From NCBI GenBank assembly GCA_003254925.1, contig QANZ01014570.1:96666-160665 (forward strand): a stretch of DNA of 64,000 nucleotides, in the 5' to 3' direction. The stretch is from Chamaecrista fasciculata (lineage: Eukaryota; Streptophyta; Magnoliopsida; Fabales; Fabaceae). Below are positions 51,641 to 63,240 of this stretch, piece by piece (within the stretch, counting starts at the first letter, position 1; each line of letters opens with the position of its first letter). Below the pieces are notes generated by a model. It searched no databases. It saw nothing but the letters and a program-made list of their open reading frames with translations, and was not told the origin of the DNA. The translations under genes and the position numbers were made by a program.

Positions 51641-52800
51641 AAATAAGGAATGTTTTGGTAGTGGGGGATTCTAATTTCTAGGTTTGCGATTAAAGAGATT
51701 TTAATATTTTGGGAGTGATGAGCTGTTTCATTAACTATATTTGATTTTCAGATAATAATAGTTTTCTAACTGGTACTTTTGGGACACGTACTTATTGAAG
51801 ACCACCGTCATTATTTCATAATTAAAAAAAATAGACATTGTAACAAAAATTATATATTTTTAAATTTTTTAAGAACAAATTAATGAATTGATCTTAATAG
51901 TAAGTTTAATTAATTCAGTAATCCCAATATTTTACATCAATTTTTAATGAAGTCTCTATAGTTTCAAACATTGTAATTGGATCCTCGTACTTTCATTTGT
52001 AATCAAAATCTTACCCCTTGAATAGCAACATAACTTTGTCTCCAAAAACTAATGTTACAAACAAAAATGATGACTAATTTTATCTAACATATAATAAACA
52101 CTAATCAACAAAATTTTTATATTTTTATTTTAATAAAACCTACATCTTCTACAAATTAAAGTTTATATAAAACTTTATAAATTTTTTCTTTAAAAATTTT
52201 GTATCCTTTGCAAATTAAATGTAAGATTATATATATATATAATTACAATACTTATTAGATATTTTCTTTTGATAAGAATACTTATTAGATATTAAATAAG
52301 CTTAATCATCGATCATTTCTGTTTTTTCATATTATCATTAAGTGATGAATTATTTTTTATTTAACAATGGAATTTTTATTGCAATTAAAATAAAGTATAG
52401 GGGCTTAATTACAGAAAAAAAAAACTATATGGACTTAAATTAAAAACAGGTCTAAACTATAAAGAGCAATAGATTAATTGAACTTATTAGATATTTCAAT
52501 TTAATTTTTAAAAAATAAGATTATAATATTTAGTCCACAAAACATATAATTATTAATTTTATATTTTTATTAATATATTTATTCAATTTTAATAGTAAAT
52601 ATGATTTTTTTAACACCAATCCTTGCACACAATGTCAACAAATAATCAAATTTGTCAATAAAGTTTAGTTAGTATTACTATTTTTAACAAAAAATGATTA
52701 AAGGAGTTATAATTTATTATATCTTTCAAAAACGAAATTAGAACATTGATGGATTTAGTAATTTTCATAAACCAAATCATTAATATATTTCCCCTTCTCT

Positions 52801-53288
52801 TAGGGATGATCAAAATATCCAAACTTAATAAGGACCTTAAAATTTATTCTATGGTATGGGTCTAAACTCTTACCCAACCTAAATGGGTCCGAGTCCGGGT
52901 ATAGTGGTACCTTACCCGTACTCTACCCATATACCATTGATAATAATAAATATTTGTTTTTATATATAAAAATATAATACTTTAACACTTTTTATTGAAA
53001 AAATATTAAATGTTTCATTAATATTGAAATATTTTATTAATGCATCCCTATTTATGATTTATTTTTTTTATTTTTAGTAGTTATAGATGTAAAAAAATTG
53101 GATGAATATAAGTTTTATATTAACAAAAAATAAATTATTTTTAATTTTTTCCAGGTTCGGGTCTGAGTATGGGGATTAGACTTCCTAGCGGGTATGGGTA
53201 TGGGGATTGATTTTAATACCAGCTCACATTCGAGTTCGGGTCCGGGTATCATAGTACCCTACCCATACCCTACCCATGATCATCCCTA
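52801..53288. mobile_element. hAT-like MITE with 'gggtatgggta' words, 488 bp
   Basis: The ends are inverted: 'tagggatgatcaaaa' and 'ccatgatcatcccta'. Both subterminal regions carry many 'acccgta/gggtatggg' motifs around an AT-rich centre. No clear target duplication could be read. Confidence 0.65.
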
Positions 53289-53344
53289 CTCATACATCTT
53301 AATTAGTTGCTGAAGACTTGAGACTTGAGAGTATTAAAAAAAAT

Positions 53345-53738
53345 AGGTCAAGGTGTAAATTTGATTCCATATCTTTTACTCAATTTCCAATTCGGTCTCA
53401 TATATTTTTTTTGTTGTACTTTTAGTCTCATATCAATTAGTCAAGTCTTAATTTGGTCTCATTTTTTTTGTTACAGATTTCGTTTCATATCTTTGGGTCA
53501 GATGTAGAATTGGTCTCATATCTTTTAGTCAAGTTCAAAATTGGTCTCATATCTTTATATCATATGGAACTAACAATGAAATCTTTTATAAAGTTACGAG
53601 AACAATTCTCTAACCTGACCAATATATATGAGACTAAATTATGACCTTTTGTAAAGATATGAGACTAAAAGTGTAAAAAAAAATAATACAGAATCAAATT
53701 GAGAAGTGAGAAAAAAAATGAGATCAAATTTACACTTT
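53345..53738. repeat. Fold-back element
   Basis: 'aaggtgtaaatttgattcca' pairs with 'gagatcaaatttacactttg'. Same family as 40348-40576. Confidence 0.7.
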
Positions 53739-53836
53739 GATAAAAAGTATTGATAATAATAATAATAAATTTATATAATTCAAGAACAAAGAATCTCTTC
53801 ATAGGAAAAAATATATAAATGAAAATGGGAGTAATA

Positions 53837-53837
<1 letters not shown>

Positions 53838-53880
<43 letters not shown>
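53838..53880. repeat. (ATT)n microsatellite
   Basis: About 14 uninterrupted repeats, roughly 100 bp upstream of the putative bZIP core promoter. Confidence 0.95.
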
Positions 53881-53884
<4 letters not shown>

Positions 53885-53912
53885 AGAGGGAGAAAAGAAG
53901 GAGTCACAAGGG

Positions 53913-53943
53913 CACGTGATGGGTGATTCCACTTCTTATAAAA
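53913..53943 (+). promoter_or_regulatory. Putative bZIP core promoter: G-box and TATA box
   Basis: A G-box CACGTG (53913-53918) lies about 20 bp before TATAAAA (53937-53943). A start near 53970 would give a 5' leader of about 600 bp. G-boxes are bound by bZIP and bHLH factors. Confidence 0.5.
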
Positions 53944-54289
53944 CTACTGGCGACCCCTCTTCACAGCTGTTCATAGCTGTCCAATCTCTTCCCCCATGTG
54001 ACCCCACTTCACAAAACACACACACACTCACATTACAATATTATTAAATATATAAATATATTACATAGATACGGATTGGGATTATAATTATTCCATTCAG
54101 GGATTGGTTGATCCTTGATCTGAACAATTTTGGACTTTAATTACTGAATTTTGTTGAGTTCCTTTTTTTTTTTTTAACAAGGGAATTCAGATCGCATAGA
54201 GAGAGATATCCCTAAAAGATTTATTGGGATTTTAAAGCAGAAAAAATTGTACTTTTATTTTTTTTTTCTCATAAAATAAAGGTGTGTGT

Positions 54290-54543
54290 ATGTGTGTGAT
54301 TGATGATTGTGCTTTCTTCTTTCTAACATTCCCTGTGGTTGCTGGGTATATTTATTTAAGCTTGTGTTAGGAGCTCATTCTGTTGGTTTAGGATCAATTC
54401 TTTTAATTTCTAGCTCACTCCTCATTCACATATTGGGTTGAAACTTGAGAGAGTGCATGCAAATTGCAAATCTTTTTTTTTCTGAAGAAGAAGAAGCCAT
54501 AGAAATTGAGCATTTCTTTGTGGCACGCACGCATACTGTTTGA
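54290..54543 (+). other. Two upstream open reading frames in the presumed bZIP leader
   Basis: 54290-54370 encodes a 26-residue peptide (MCVIDDCAFFFLTFPVV...). 54457-54543 encodes a 28-residue peptide (MQIANLFFSEEEEAIEI...) that ends 24 bases before the main ATG. If transcribed they could lower translation of the main frame. Whether the leader is spliced is unknown. Confidence 0.4.
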
Positions 54544-54567
54544 TTTTAGTCCTCAGTGACTATTCCA

Positions 54568-57004
54568 ATGGCACAATTGCCTCCTAAGATCCCAAACTTA
54601 CCACCCAATTGGCCTGACTTTCCTTCCCACCAAAAGATACCTTCACTAGCAAGTTTGTCACCCAACAATGTAGCCACCAACAACAACACCCATCATCATC
54701 AGAATAATCCTTGCTGGGTGGATGAATTCCTCAACTTCTCATCGGCCCGACGAGGGGCTCACCGGCGCTCCATGAGTGACTCCATTGCCTTCCTTGAGGC
54801 ACCAACACCGAGGTCTGGGGTTGACAATGAGTTTGAAAGATTTGATGATGAGCAGTTCATGTCTATGTTCACTGATGATTTATCTGGAAATAATCCAATG
54901 CCACCCACCATGTCATCTTCAAATCCTTCTAGCCCATCTGATCATAATAGCATCAATGATGAGAAAGACACTGATCAGCTTCTTCACCAACCCAAGGAGA
55001 AAGAAGATAATAAGGAGCAGCAAGAGCAGGAGAAGAAGCAACAGCTTAAGCAATTGAAGAGTGAAACTGATGAGGTTGAAAGCCAATGCATACAGGAAAC
55101 TCAAGCTCCAATGAGCACAAATACAACTTCCAGTGACAAAATTACTGACCCAAAGAGAGTCAAAAGGTAAATGCATATATATATATATATGGTGGAAATA
55201 TTGGGGAAGAACTTGATAATATGATGTTCATATGTAAATAAATCTTTGATTTTTGGGAGGTCTTTGTTTTTCTTGTTTCTTCTCATTCTGCTAATACTGG
55301 AATGAATTTTCTTTTCTTTATTCTGCTTCTTCTAACACTGGTTTTTTACATCAGAATCCTCGCCAACAGACAATCTGCACAAAGGTCACGAGTGAGGAAG
55401 CTGCAATACATATCAGAGCTTGAACGAAGTGTAACTTCATTACAGGTAATTAATCTTGTGATTATGATTCATCACTGTAATTTCTACATGGATTGGTTTT
55501 AATATGCTATAGTATAATTAATGGCTTTTTTTTTTCCCATTATGTTGACCAATAATGAAGGCTGAAGTTTCAGTGCTATCTCCAAGGGTTGCCTTTTTAG
55601 ATCATCAACGCTTGCTTCTAAATGTGGACAACAGTGCACTGAAGCAAAGAATCGCCGCCCTCGCCCAAGACAAGATCTTTAAGGATGGTAATTAATTAGT
55701 TTTCTTCTGAATTAAACTTTATTAATTGTTATCATTATCAACATAGTATATGGTCATAGTTTTTTATTTTCTTCTTCGCCAGAATTATATGTTCATAGCT
55801 AATTAAGAAGCTAAAAGTATAAGAGTTCTTCCCTTAGCAATTAAGAGCTACATGTTCTGCTAATATATAATATGACAAATCTCACTACATGGTGGCTTAG
55901 TATATAGCCCCGGTGGGATCCATTCACGTAGCTTTCAACTTAATGAGCTGTTGTAGATATTTGAGTAAACTTACTTTTTAGTCTATGAACATTGGAAATA
56001 TATTTTCTGGTCTTTGATTTCTTATAAACATTATCTATTTAGTCCTACAGATAAATATTTCAAGGATTAAATAGTCAATGTTTTTATGAAAAAATGAGAG
56101 ACCAACAAGTGTATTTCCAATATTCACTTTCCAGAGACTAAACCTTAATTTTGGAGTAAATTTAGGGGCTAAAAAATAAATTTTCTCTAGATATTTCGAA
56201 GCCTAACCTTCTTAAGATGTGAACCTCTTATTGAGATTTTCAAGTCCCTAGGAGTAGAAACAGATCAGCATATGACAAAATCTGGGGATTTACATATATA
56301 TATATATACACCATATGTGAGTTTGTACAGTTTTGGCATATCAAGCGCATGAGAAGAATTAGAGCAAGAGAAAAACATGATTGAGTGTGTGAGAATTAAA
56401 GATGAAGATTCTGTACTTGAAGGTTAACAGAGTGCCGTTATCATAGTGAGAGATGACGTGAAGTACAGGAGAAAATGCACCATACTAGGCTAGATGTTCC
56501 ATGGAATTGGTTCTGTATTTTGGAGAACGATGGAAAGAAGATTAGAGATTAGCCAAATTGGAACAAAATACAAACAATAAAAAAATTGGGAACTGTTATT
56601 GGCTTTTCTTTTACTTGGTGAAAGCTGCATATATAAATTTCATTACTTTAGAAGGGAAACAGCCCAATTATGAAACTGTGGACAGAGTCATATTGATTTT
56701 AGTAAAAGCATTGCATGCACGCGTATTTAAATCTCTGTGTCTGATCATGTGCCAAGTAGTTGAGTATGCTTTTAACAAAGTGTGATGCATATTATATTTA
56801 ATATTATTATAAATATTTATTTATGTAGCTCATCAAGAGGCTCTGAAGAGGGAGATAGAGAGACTGAGGCAAGTTTATCACCATCAAAATCTCAAGAAGA
56901 TGGAAAATAATGCTGCAGGCCCACCTTCTCCATCTTCATCCCCATCATCAAACCCAGGATGTGATTCCAAGACAGAAAAAGAACAACTTCTCAATGCTGC
57001 TTAA
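54568..57004 (+). CDS. bZIP34/61: Group E bZIP transcription factor (bZIP34/bZIP61 type)
   Basis: Four exons, 54568-55166, 55355-55445, 55561-55687 and 56829-57004, encode 330 aa. The N-terminus MAQLPPKIPNLPPNWPDF and motifs WVDEFLNFSSARRG, HRRSMSDSIAFLE and FDDEQFMSMFTDDL are diagnostic of Arabidopsis bZIP34 and bZIP61. The basic region KRILANRQSAQRSR has Asn204 and Arg212 in the N-x7-R pattern that contacts DNA, and a leucine zipper runs to about residue 290. Pro238 interrupts the third heptad, as in this group, where it is known to hinder homodimers and favour partners of other groups. An acidic/Gln-rich stretch (about 130-180) and a Ser/Pro-rich tail flank the bZIP. Arabidopsis bZIP34 acts in pollen wall and lipid metabolism. 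Splitting of the bZIP over exons 1-4 is typical. The third intron holds a fold-back element. Confidence 0.96.
55965..56190. repeat. Fold-back element in bZIP intron 3
   Basis: 'agtaaacttactttttagtc' is mirrored by 'ggctaaaaaataaattttct', with inner 'gaacattggaaatata' pairing with 'tatttccaatattc'. Confidence 0.6.
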
Positions 57005-57120
57005 ACCCTCCCTAGCTAGAACACTCTCCTAAGTTGTGACCAAGTAGCTAGCTAGTTTGATATATAGATCTCATGCTGTCATTGATTCTTTTCATTAATT
57101 TTTTCTTTCTTTCGTAAATA

Positions 57121-57250
57121 AAAGTTTAGATGAATTGAGTCTTGAGAATTCATCAGGGTTACTCAGGGATGCCTCCAGATTCAACGAGCGCTTATAGAGA
57201 TACTTATAATTGCTCACCAACAATGAGCCAATATCTTAGCAAGTCAAGAA
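57121..57250 (+). mobile_element. SINE fragment near the bZIP 3' end
   Basis: It shares 'aagtttagatgaattgagtc', 'gatgcctccagattcaacga' and 'cttatagagatacttataa' with the reverse-strand SINE inside 15778-15965 (read on the plus strand there). It lacks the promoter end. Confidence 0.6.
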
Positions 57251-58329
57251 ATAAGAGAGGTATTAAATGGTGTTATGGAAGCACTTGTTGGGCCAGATGA
57301 TCAGAGAAGGTGGGAATTTTTATTAGCCAATTGAATTGAATTGATGAAGGAAAATATTATTCAGTGACAGGAGTCACATTGTGGGTGGGAAGGCCATTGG
57401 TGTGGTACCTTCTGCAAATGAACTGTGCACTCACGTGATGTGTTTACTTTAAAGAATTAGGGGACCACTCAAAGTTAGCATGATTGGAATGCAGAGAAAC
57501 ACATGTGCAACAGTGGCAATCCAAAGAGGGTGGATGAAACAGTTGTGTCTGCTTTAACTAAATGGGTTGGAGATATAATTAGATCATTCTTTCAGTTTTT
57601 TTAATTTGTTTTCTCTGATTCTTTTCTTTTTTATATATTCTTGTGTTTGGTGTTCTTCTTTTTTATGAACAGTGTATTCTTAAGTTAAGTAGTGTCAGTT
57701 TAAGTGTTGGGTAATTGGGTTTTGTTGTATTTTTGTTTTCTTTCTCTCACAGAAGAAAGGTCATCAAAACCAAGGTTGGATTTATGAAGATTGAGGTTAT
57801 TATTATGTGAGTGATTAGTTGTTCATTGGGGAGTTTTGATGTATTTTACTACTGTTTTCTTTAAGTGTAATCATCTTTATTTGACATATTAATAAAAAAA
57901 AAAGTGTAAATAGTCAATTTATGTTGTATCTAGCCATAGTTATCACTTATCAAGTACTGTTTGTTGTACTATTTTATTTTATTTTTCCATAGTTCTTACA
58001 ATTTTTTTAAGGTGACAAATTGAGGAAGAAATTGCTGACGAATTACAATTTGTACATGACAACATTTGGGATTTTGCTGTCTTCATAGGGAATTTTATAA
58101 CTGATCCATTTATCAGTGCTTTTCATGATTTACATTTTATCTAAGATTTAACAGAAGAGAAAACTACTCATTCAAAATAGAGGATAATATTCTTCTCAAT
58201 CCATGTAATTTAGAACTTAGAAATAAATGCTAATCTTGTGTTTGGCCGTAGTAATAATTTAAGTGACATGTAATTGCAAGGTTATATATGATGTATCTTA
58301 TTCTACCCTAAAATCAAGTAAGAGCTTTA

Positions 58330-58530
58330 GCATTTTTTTTTGGGTAGAAAAAATTTAGGTGAGTTGAATCTCCAGAACTCACTAAGACCAAAATATGTCT
58401 TTAGACTTTATAAGTGTTTATAAAAATATTTATAGATTGTCTATTATCAAAACTCTCACAGTAGCGGAAATAAAATTTACGACTTTATAAATTATGAACT
58501 AACTCTTTACTAACTTGACAAACCTTTTTT
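58330..58530 (+). mobile_element. Diverged SINE copy
   Basis: Same family: 'tttaggtgagttgaatctcc', 'actcactaagaccaaaatat' and 'gacaaacc' follow the order seen at 15780-15965, with many changes. Confidence 0.55.
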
Positions 58531-60311
58531 AGCTAGTATTTATTTTAGTTAATACTTAACAGCTTTTTATTAAGAAAAAGGTGAATTATGTTTTTTTTTT
58601 TTTTTCTGTTTTTCTGGATAGATGTCAAATCAATTTTTTTTAAAAAAATATTGACTTTCTTAAAATTAAAATAATAAAAGAAAAGAATATGTTATATTTT
58701 TTTTTTATCAATATTAAATATAAAAATAATAATAATTTTTTTAAAAATTATTAATTTATAATGCAAAACTTTTTTTTGGCCAAAATTTATAATGAAAAAC
58801 TTAAAAGAAAATCTTTTGCACAAAACTAAAAATTTTGACGATTTTTCAATTTTTTTTTTCAAATTTTAATAAATCTCTTGTATAAAAACTAAACTTCAAA
58901 AGAGTTGTTCATTTCAACAAAGGAAAAAAATTATAATGTACTTTACAGAAATATCACTTTTCAATCAAAAAGTTTTTTTTTTTAAAAAAAGCCAAACTTG
59001 ATATGAACATATGGTTCTCAACTTCTCATAGTATAATCATATATCCTTGTAGTCACTAATTGTGTAAAGGGATTGACTATGTTCTCCCCTCTCAATCCGA
59101 CAAGCCGCATTATAAATAATAATAAGTAAAAGCAAAAAAAAAATGAAAATAAACAAGATAAAACGATAAAAAAAAAAAGACAAAAAAAAAATAATAAAGG
59201 ATCTCATTAATCTTCATAGTTCTTAATTTCTGTGTAATATAAAGGGTTGATAAAATTCTTCAAAAATGCAAGCGTTAACACACTTATTTTACTGTTTTTA
59301 TTAACTTCCTATACAGATCACTAACGAATAAACTTATGCAAGAAAAATATGTCAATATTTCTGGCAATCATGGATCAAAATTCAACCAATAATGACCTTC
59401 AAGCTGCAAATAAAAAATAAATGCCCGGATGTGTGGATTTCACAAATATAATAAAAGCAAAAGTACTATTTCGGACCCCCAACTTTATACTAACCGTCAA
59501 TTTCGTCATCAATGTTTCATATTATAGTCAATTTTATTCTTTGTTTTTACTTTAACCCAATATTGACGATATAACCAAAGTGAAAAATGACATGTAATGT
59601 AAAATTGATAAAAAAAAAATCAAATCTTAATTCAAATTGAGAAAGATGATGAAGTCTGTTGTTAATTTATTGAAAGGAGGACCAAAACATAAAACATTAA
59701 ACATAAAACGTAGGAAGCTATTGTACATTTGTACTATATAGAATACAGGTTACCTCACCAAACCTAGACGCGAAGCAAGGTATAAGCAAAATTGCAAATG
59801 CAACATGATTTCTTGGCAATTGGCATCGTTAAAGAAAGTATGTGTAGAAAGCAATATATACAGTCAATTCTAGTCAACCTGCATGTATGGATACGGTAAA
59901 TATGGGTATATAATGTAGGCCAAAATCTGTATTAAGGCATCTTATCTTTTTTTCCCATAATAATAATATGGGTAAATTTACATTATTTTAAATTTGCCTC
60001 AAATATTACGTTTTAGTCTCTAAATATTAAAAAATACACTGTTTGATCTCTAATAATATCAATTGGTCAAGAGAAAATGGGACAATGACAGGATCTATGC
60101 TCTAAAAAAAGCAAAACAAAATTGAACCAATCAATATATATATACTTCACAGTTCACAGAGCAATATTAAACTCAACTATGAAATTGCGTTTATGAAACA
60201 TCCTAATATATGAAACAGAAATAAACCTTACACAGAACATTTAATTTGTCCTTAATTCACTAGGAGCATATTCTGAGGTATCTAAAACCTTCATTATATT
60301 CAGCATTTTCC

Positions 60312-61991
60312 TCATTGAAAAGTAGTTTTGCTTGGTCCAAAAGAAGTAGGAACATCCTTGTAAATGGGTTCACTGGCTTGTGGACAAAGGGCCCTATATT
60401 CACAGAAAGATTTGTTTGTTTCTTTTAAGGCATCTCTATATCCTTCCACGAGTTTTGACATCATAATGAGTTGCCTCTTAAGCTCATTTACCTCCATTTG
60501 TCTCTTGTGACTCTCTTCCAGCTTTTCCTGACGCAAATGCTCAATCATTCTATTCTTCTCCTGCAGCTCATTCAGCAAGAACTGATGATTCATGGATGAT
60601 TCTTCATGTGCTTGTTCTTTTCCTGCATACACCATTCTAGCATTTCCTATCCAGTTTTTTACGTGCTCCATACACATGTTAAAGTCCACTGGCTTACCAT
60701 CATCGTATTCTTCATCCCATAGGTTATTATCACTTCTCTGTCTCTTGTTACTGCCATTTAGAGATTGATGTTGTAAGTAATGATCATCATCATCATGGCT
60801 AATAATGTCTCTCTTGTGACCATTATCTCCTACAGAAGTAGCACCAAGTTCAACTCCAGAACAAGAAGGCATTTCCTGCTCCTCTGCTTGAAGGAAACTT
60901 CCTGAAGATATTCCCATCAAAGGAATGCTGCATGCATGCTCAATCTCCTTTTCTTCCTCCAAACCCCTCAATTCATCATCACCAAAATTGCATTGCTGCA
61001 AAAAGGGCCATAGCTGATCAGGTTCTTCTTCCTTAAACCCCTCAAAACCCAAAACCTGAACATCACTTTTCTCCAAGCTCAATTCTATACTCTGCTTATC
61101 CGAATCGGAATCGGAATCGGAATCGGAATCCACCTCATAGAACTCTTTTGTCAGCAAATCCTCATGCTGTGTCTTAATCAAAAGCTGCAAATGAGATGCA
61201 TAGTAGCAACTTTCCAGACGAGAGTCTTGCAATTCTTTCTCTACCATTTTCCATACTAATCCAGCCCAATCAATCTTCTCAAAGTTCCCTCTCATTATCA
61301 ACTTTGTACAACTCAAAACCTCAGGAGGCATAATAACACATGCATCCTCATCATGCAAAACCATCCAAACTGACATCAATTTATCAACAAAAGAAATCGA
61401 TTCAGCTGAATATACCTTCTTCTCCATCATCATCATCGCTTTATTCTCAGTATCCAAACTTCTTCCCATCGGCAACTTCAGAGCACGCCCTAACTCTTCC
61501 CTGTTCACCAGAATCTTAACCCCATTCACGTAACCATAACCATAATCACCACGCGAATTAGGCGTATAACTAGAAACCAATTGCGCCAGAAGATCACAGC
61601 GAATGGTTCTATCGAACTCAACATGAACGAAATCCCAGAGACCGAGTCGTCGAAGAAGTGTCTCGTGTCTCGTAAAATCGAGGGATTCAGAGGGCACGAA
61701 AGGAACGGGTTTAAGGGTTTCAACGAGAACACGAAGCTTCTTCTCCCGATTATGCTTTTTCTCTTCCTGAGAAGTTCGATTCAGTCGCTGGCTTTGGGGA
61801 AAATGAACGCTAAAGCCATCGGGATCATAAGTGTCGTTATGAGTCTCCATAATGTGATCAAATTGAACAGGGGTTAGGGTTTGGGACGGTTGAAAATCCA
61901 AATTTAGGGTATTGAGGAAACCACATTGGTGAGATTCTACGAAATTAGGGTTTTCGAAAGAAATCTGTAGATTTGGGATGCTCAACGCCAT
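60312..61991 (-). CDS. Plant protein of unknown function with C-terminal coiled coil (At2g42370-like by position)
   Basis: Single-exon gene, 559 aa, starting MALSIPNLQISF. I recognise no named domain. A basic segment (EEKKHNREKKLRVL) lies near residues 76-90, then a conserved-looking block (LLRRLGLWDFVHVEFDR ... YVNGVKILVNREELGRALKL) of about residues 110-175. A pure Asp-Ser run from about residue 287 is encoded by a (GGAATC)n repeat, followed by long acidic stretches. A nuclear-signal-like NKRQR is near residue 418, and a predicted coiled coil (about 455-525: LLNELQEKNRMIEHLRQEKL) precedes the end SFGPSKTTFQ. A TATA-like (TA)n lies at 62047-62063, about 60 bp before the start. Its place beside a bZIP34/61 gene suggests the family of Arabidopsis At2g42370/At3g58110, recalled from memory, not checked. 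A nuclear role is only a guess. Confidence 0.85.
   Translation of the reverse strand: MALSIPNLQISFENPNFVESHQCGFLNTLNLDFQPSQTLTPVQFDHIMETHNDTYDPDGFSVHFPQSQRLNRTSQEEKKHNREKKLRVLVETLKPVPFVPSESLDFTRHETLLRRLGLWDFVHVEFDRTIRCDLLAQLVSSYTPNSRGDYGYGYVNGVKILVNREELGRALKLPMGRSLDTENKAMMMMEKKVYSAESISFVDKLMSVWMVLHDEDACVIMPPEVLSCTKLIMRGNFEKIDWAGLVWKMVEKELQDSRLESCYYASHLQLLIKTQHEDLLTKEFYEVDSDSDSDSDSDKQSIELSLEKSDVQVLGFEGFKEEEPDQLWPFLQQCNFGDDELRGLEEEKEIEHACSIPLMGISSGSFLQAEEQEMPSCSGVELGATSVGDNGHKRDIISHDDDDHYLQHQSLNGSNKRQRSDNNLWDEEYDDGKPVDFNMCMEHVKNWIGNARMVYAGKEQAHEESSMNHQFLLNELQEKNRMIEHLRQEKLEESHKRQMEVNELKRQLIMMSKLVEGYRDALKETNKSFCEYRALCPQASEPIYKDVPTSFGPSKTTFQ
61101..61130 (-). repeat. Coding hexanucleotide repeat (GATTCC)n
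   Basis: About five copies of cggaat/gattcc within the 559-aa gene produce the Asp-Ser run. Multiples of six keep the frame. Confidence 0.9.
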
Positions 61992-62547
61992 GATGATTAT
62001 AGGCTATACCAAGCAACAAGTTCGTATGTGAAGGTGGGTGGTGCAGGTTATATATATATATATAGTGTTTCCGAGGACAAAAAGGTAAAAGTCACTTTTA
62101 CCTTTTCAAATTGATTTCAACGAAAAAATGAAATATTATTGACCAGATTAGACTTCATTTTGATTCTTTAAGTAATATTTATCAAAAATCTTTTATCATA
62201 ATTTGTATTGTTCGATGAAAAACAATTTAAAATTAAAGAATACAAAGAAAAAAAAAAGAGAGAAAAAGACTCATAATTTGTATTGTTCGAACAATGAGAA
62301 TTTTTTTATCATTTCGTTTATCTTCAATTTGTACTATTTTATCCAAAATATTGTTAAAAAATATATTTTCTTTCATATAGCCAATTCTCATTCATGGCTA
62401 TATAGTTTTGATATGTATGCCTGGCTTTTTTTTTGTTTGGTTGCCATATGCCTGGCTTTTTTATTTAATGTGATTATACACTTTAATTTATTTGTGAAAG
62501 TAATTATATATCTTATTTATTTGTTGTTGTATTTTGTTTAGATATTA
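61992..62547. other. Promoter side of the 559-aa gene and AT-rich spacer
   Basis: Apart from the (TA)n at 62047-62063 no motif stands out. 'cataatttgtattgttcga' occurs twice (about 62198 and 62272), a short direct repeat. The 112-codon frame at 62203-62541 is low complexity. Confidence 0.5.
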
Positions 62548-63240
62548 CTAGGTTTTGACCCGTGCGATGCACGGGTGGTCGTGTTACAGATGTATGTTCC
62601 AGGTTACCTTCTTGATTTTGGTACAAAGCATTATATGATAGATCTGGATGAACGTAAGCACAAACATTATATTGATATGAATTGGACTGCCCCGATGGAT
62701 GAATACAACATATTGGTGTTAATCAACTATAATATTGTATATCCATATAAACATAACATGCTATATTGCTCATCGAACATATCATGATCAAACCGACATA
62801 ATTATGTAAAATATAGAACAATTCAGTAAACCTTGATCAACTTAACATGTCATCTAACATTTTGAAATACTTCTCTATAGACAACGTTGTCAGTTTTCCT
62901 GCTTTCCTCGTTCTTGGAAGAATGTGCAATCAGTATTTTTATACCAGCCCTGGATCGAACTCTAGATAGTGCAACATATAGCTGCCCATGCGTGAACACT
63001 GGTTTTGGTAGATACAATCCAACCATCGACAATGATTGTCCTTGGCTTTTGTTGATGGTCATTGCAAACGATAGGGTCAACGGGAATTGGCGGCGTTGAA
63101 ATTTCAAAGGAATTTTAGAATTGAACGGAGTAATCAACATTCTTGCAATCAGTATTTTCTGGCCCGCCGATCGACCAGATAATGGGATGGCTTCAATCAC
63201 GTGTTCATCAAGTCTGGACACAATTAGACCCAATTACCAT
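62548..63240 (-). mobile_element. 3' end of an autonomous-type Helitron, 5'-truncated
   Basis: On the minus strand the element ends with a perfect 8-bp-stem hairpin acccgtgc-atc-gcacgggt, a 6-base spacer (caaaac) and CTAG at 62548, followed by T. This is the classic Helitron terminus. It is homologous in form to the Helitron end at 20457 but clearly a different subfamily. The 5' part is absent beyond about 63240. Confidence 0.88.
62850..63233 (-). pseudogene. Helitron PIF1-like helicase, C-terminal remnant
   Basis: About 127 residues of the helicase tail of a Rep/helicase protein: [18 protein letters not shown] (motif V region), [18 protein letters not shown] (motif VI) and the usual ending [13 protein letters not shown] followed by a stop. 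The upstream frame is closed by a stop at 63234-63236 and homology ends there, so it is a truncated relic. It lies just inside the Helitron 3' terminus, as expected. Confidence 0.9.

Larger units (their letters stand above)
45857..53880. other. Long gene-poor stretch between unit C and the bZIP gene
   Basis: No gene recognised in about 8 kb. Listed separately are a small hairpin MITE, several fold-backs, a SINE, a Mutator-like MITE and a hAT-like element. At 46815-47285 a pyrimidine-rich piece ends 'gcaaacatgccctta', which looks like one end of a TIR element whose other end I could not place. 48360-50030 is plain AT-rich DNA with short (TA)n and (ATT)n runs. Confidence 0.5.
57005..60311. other. 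Intergenic stretch between bZIP and the 559-aa gene
   Basis: It contains the bZIP 3' UTR and two SINE-derived pieces (57121-57250 and 58330-58530). 58580-59200 is very T/A-rich. Partial 'ggtccc'-type remnants occur near 59465-59700 and 59990-60060. No gene seen. Confidence 0.5.

Noticed and set aside
62203..62541. 112-codon frame rich in Phe, Ile and Lys
   Set aside because: Low-complexity AT-rich translation in a promoter-side spacer; it resembles a membrane protein only by composition.
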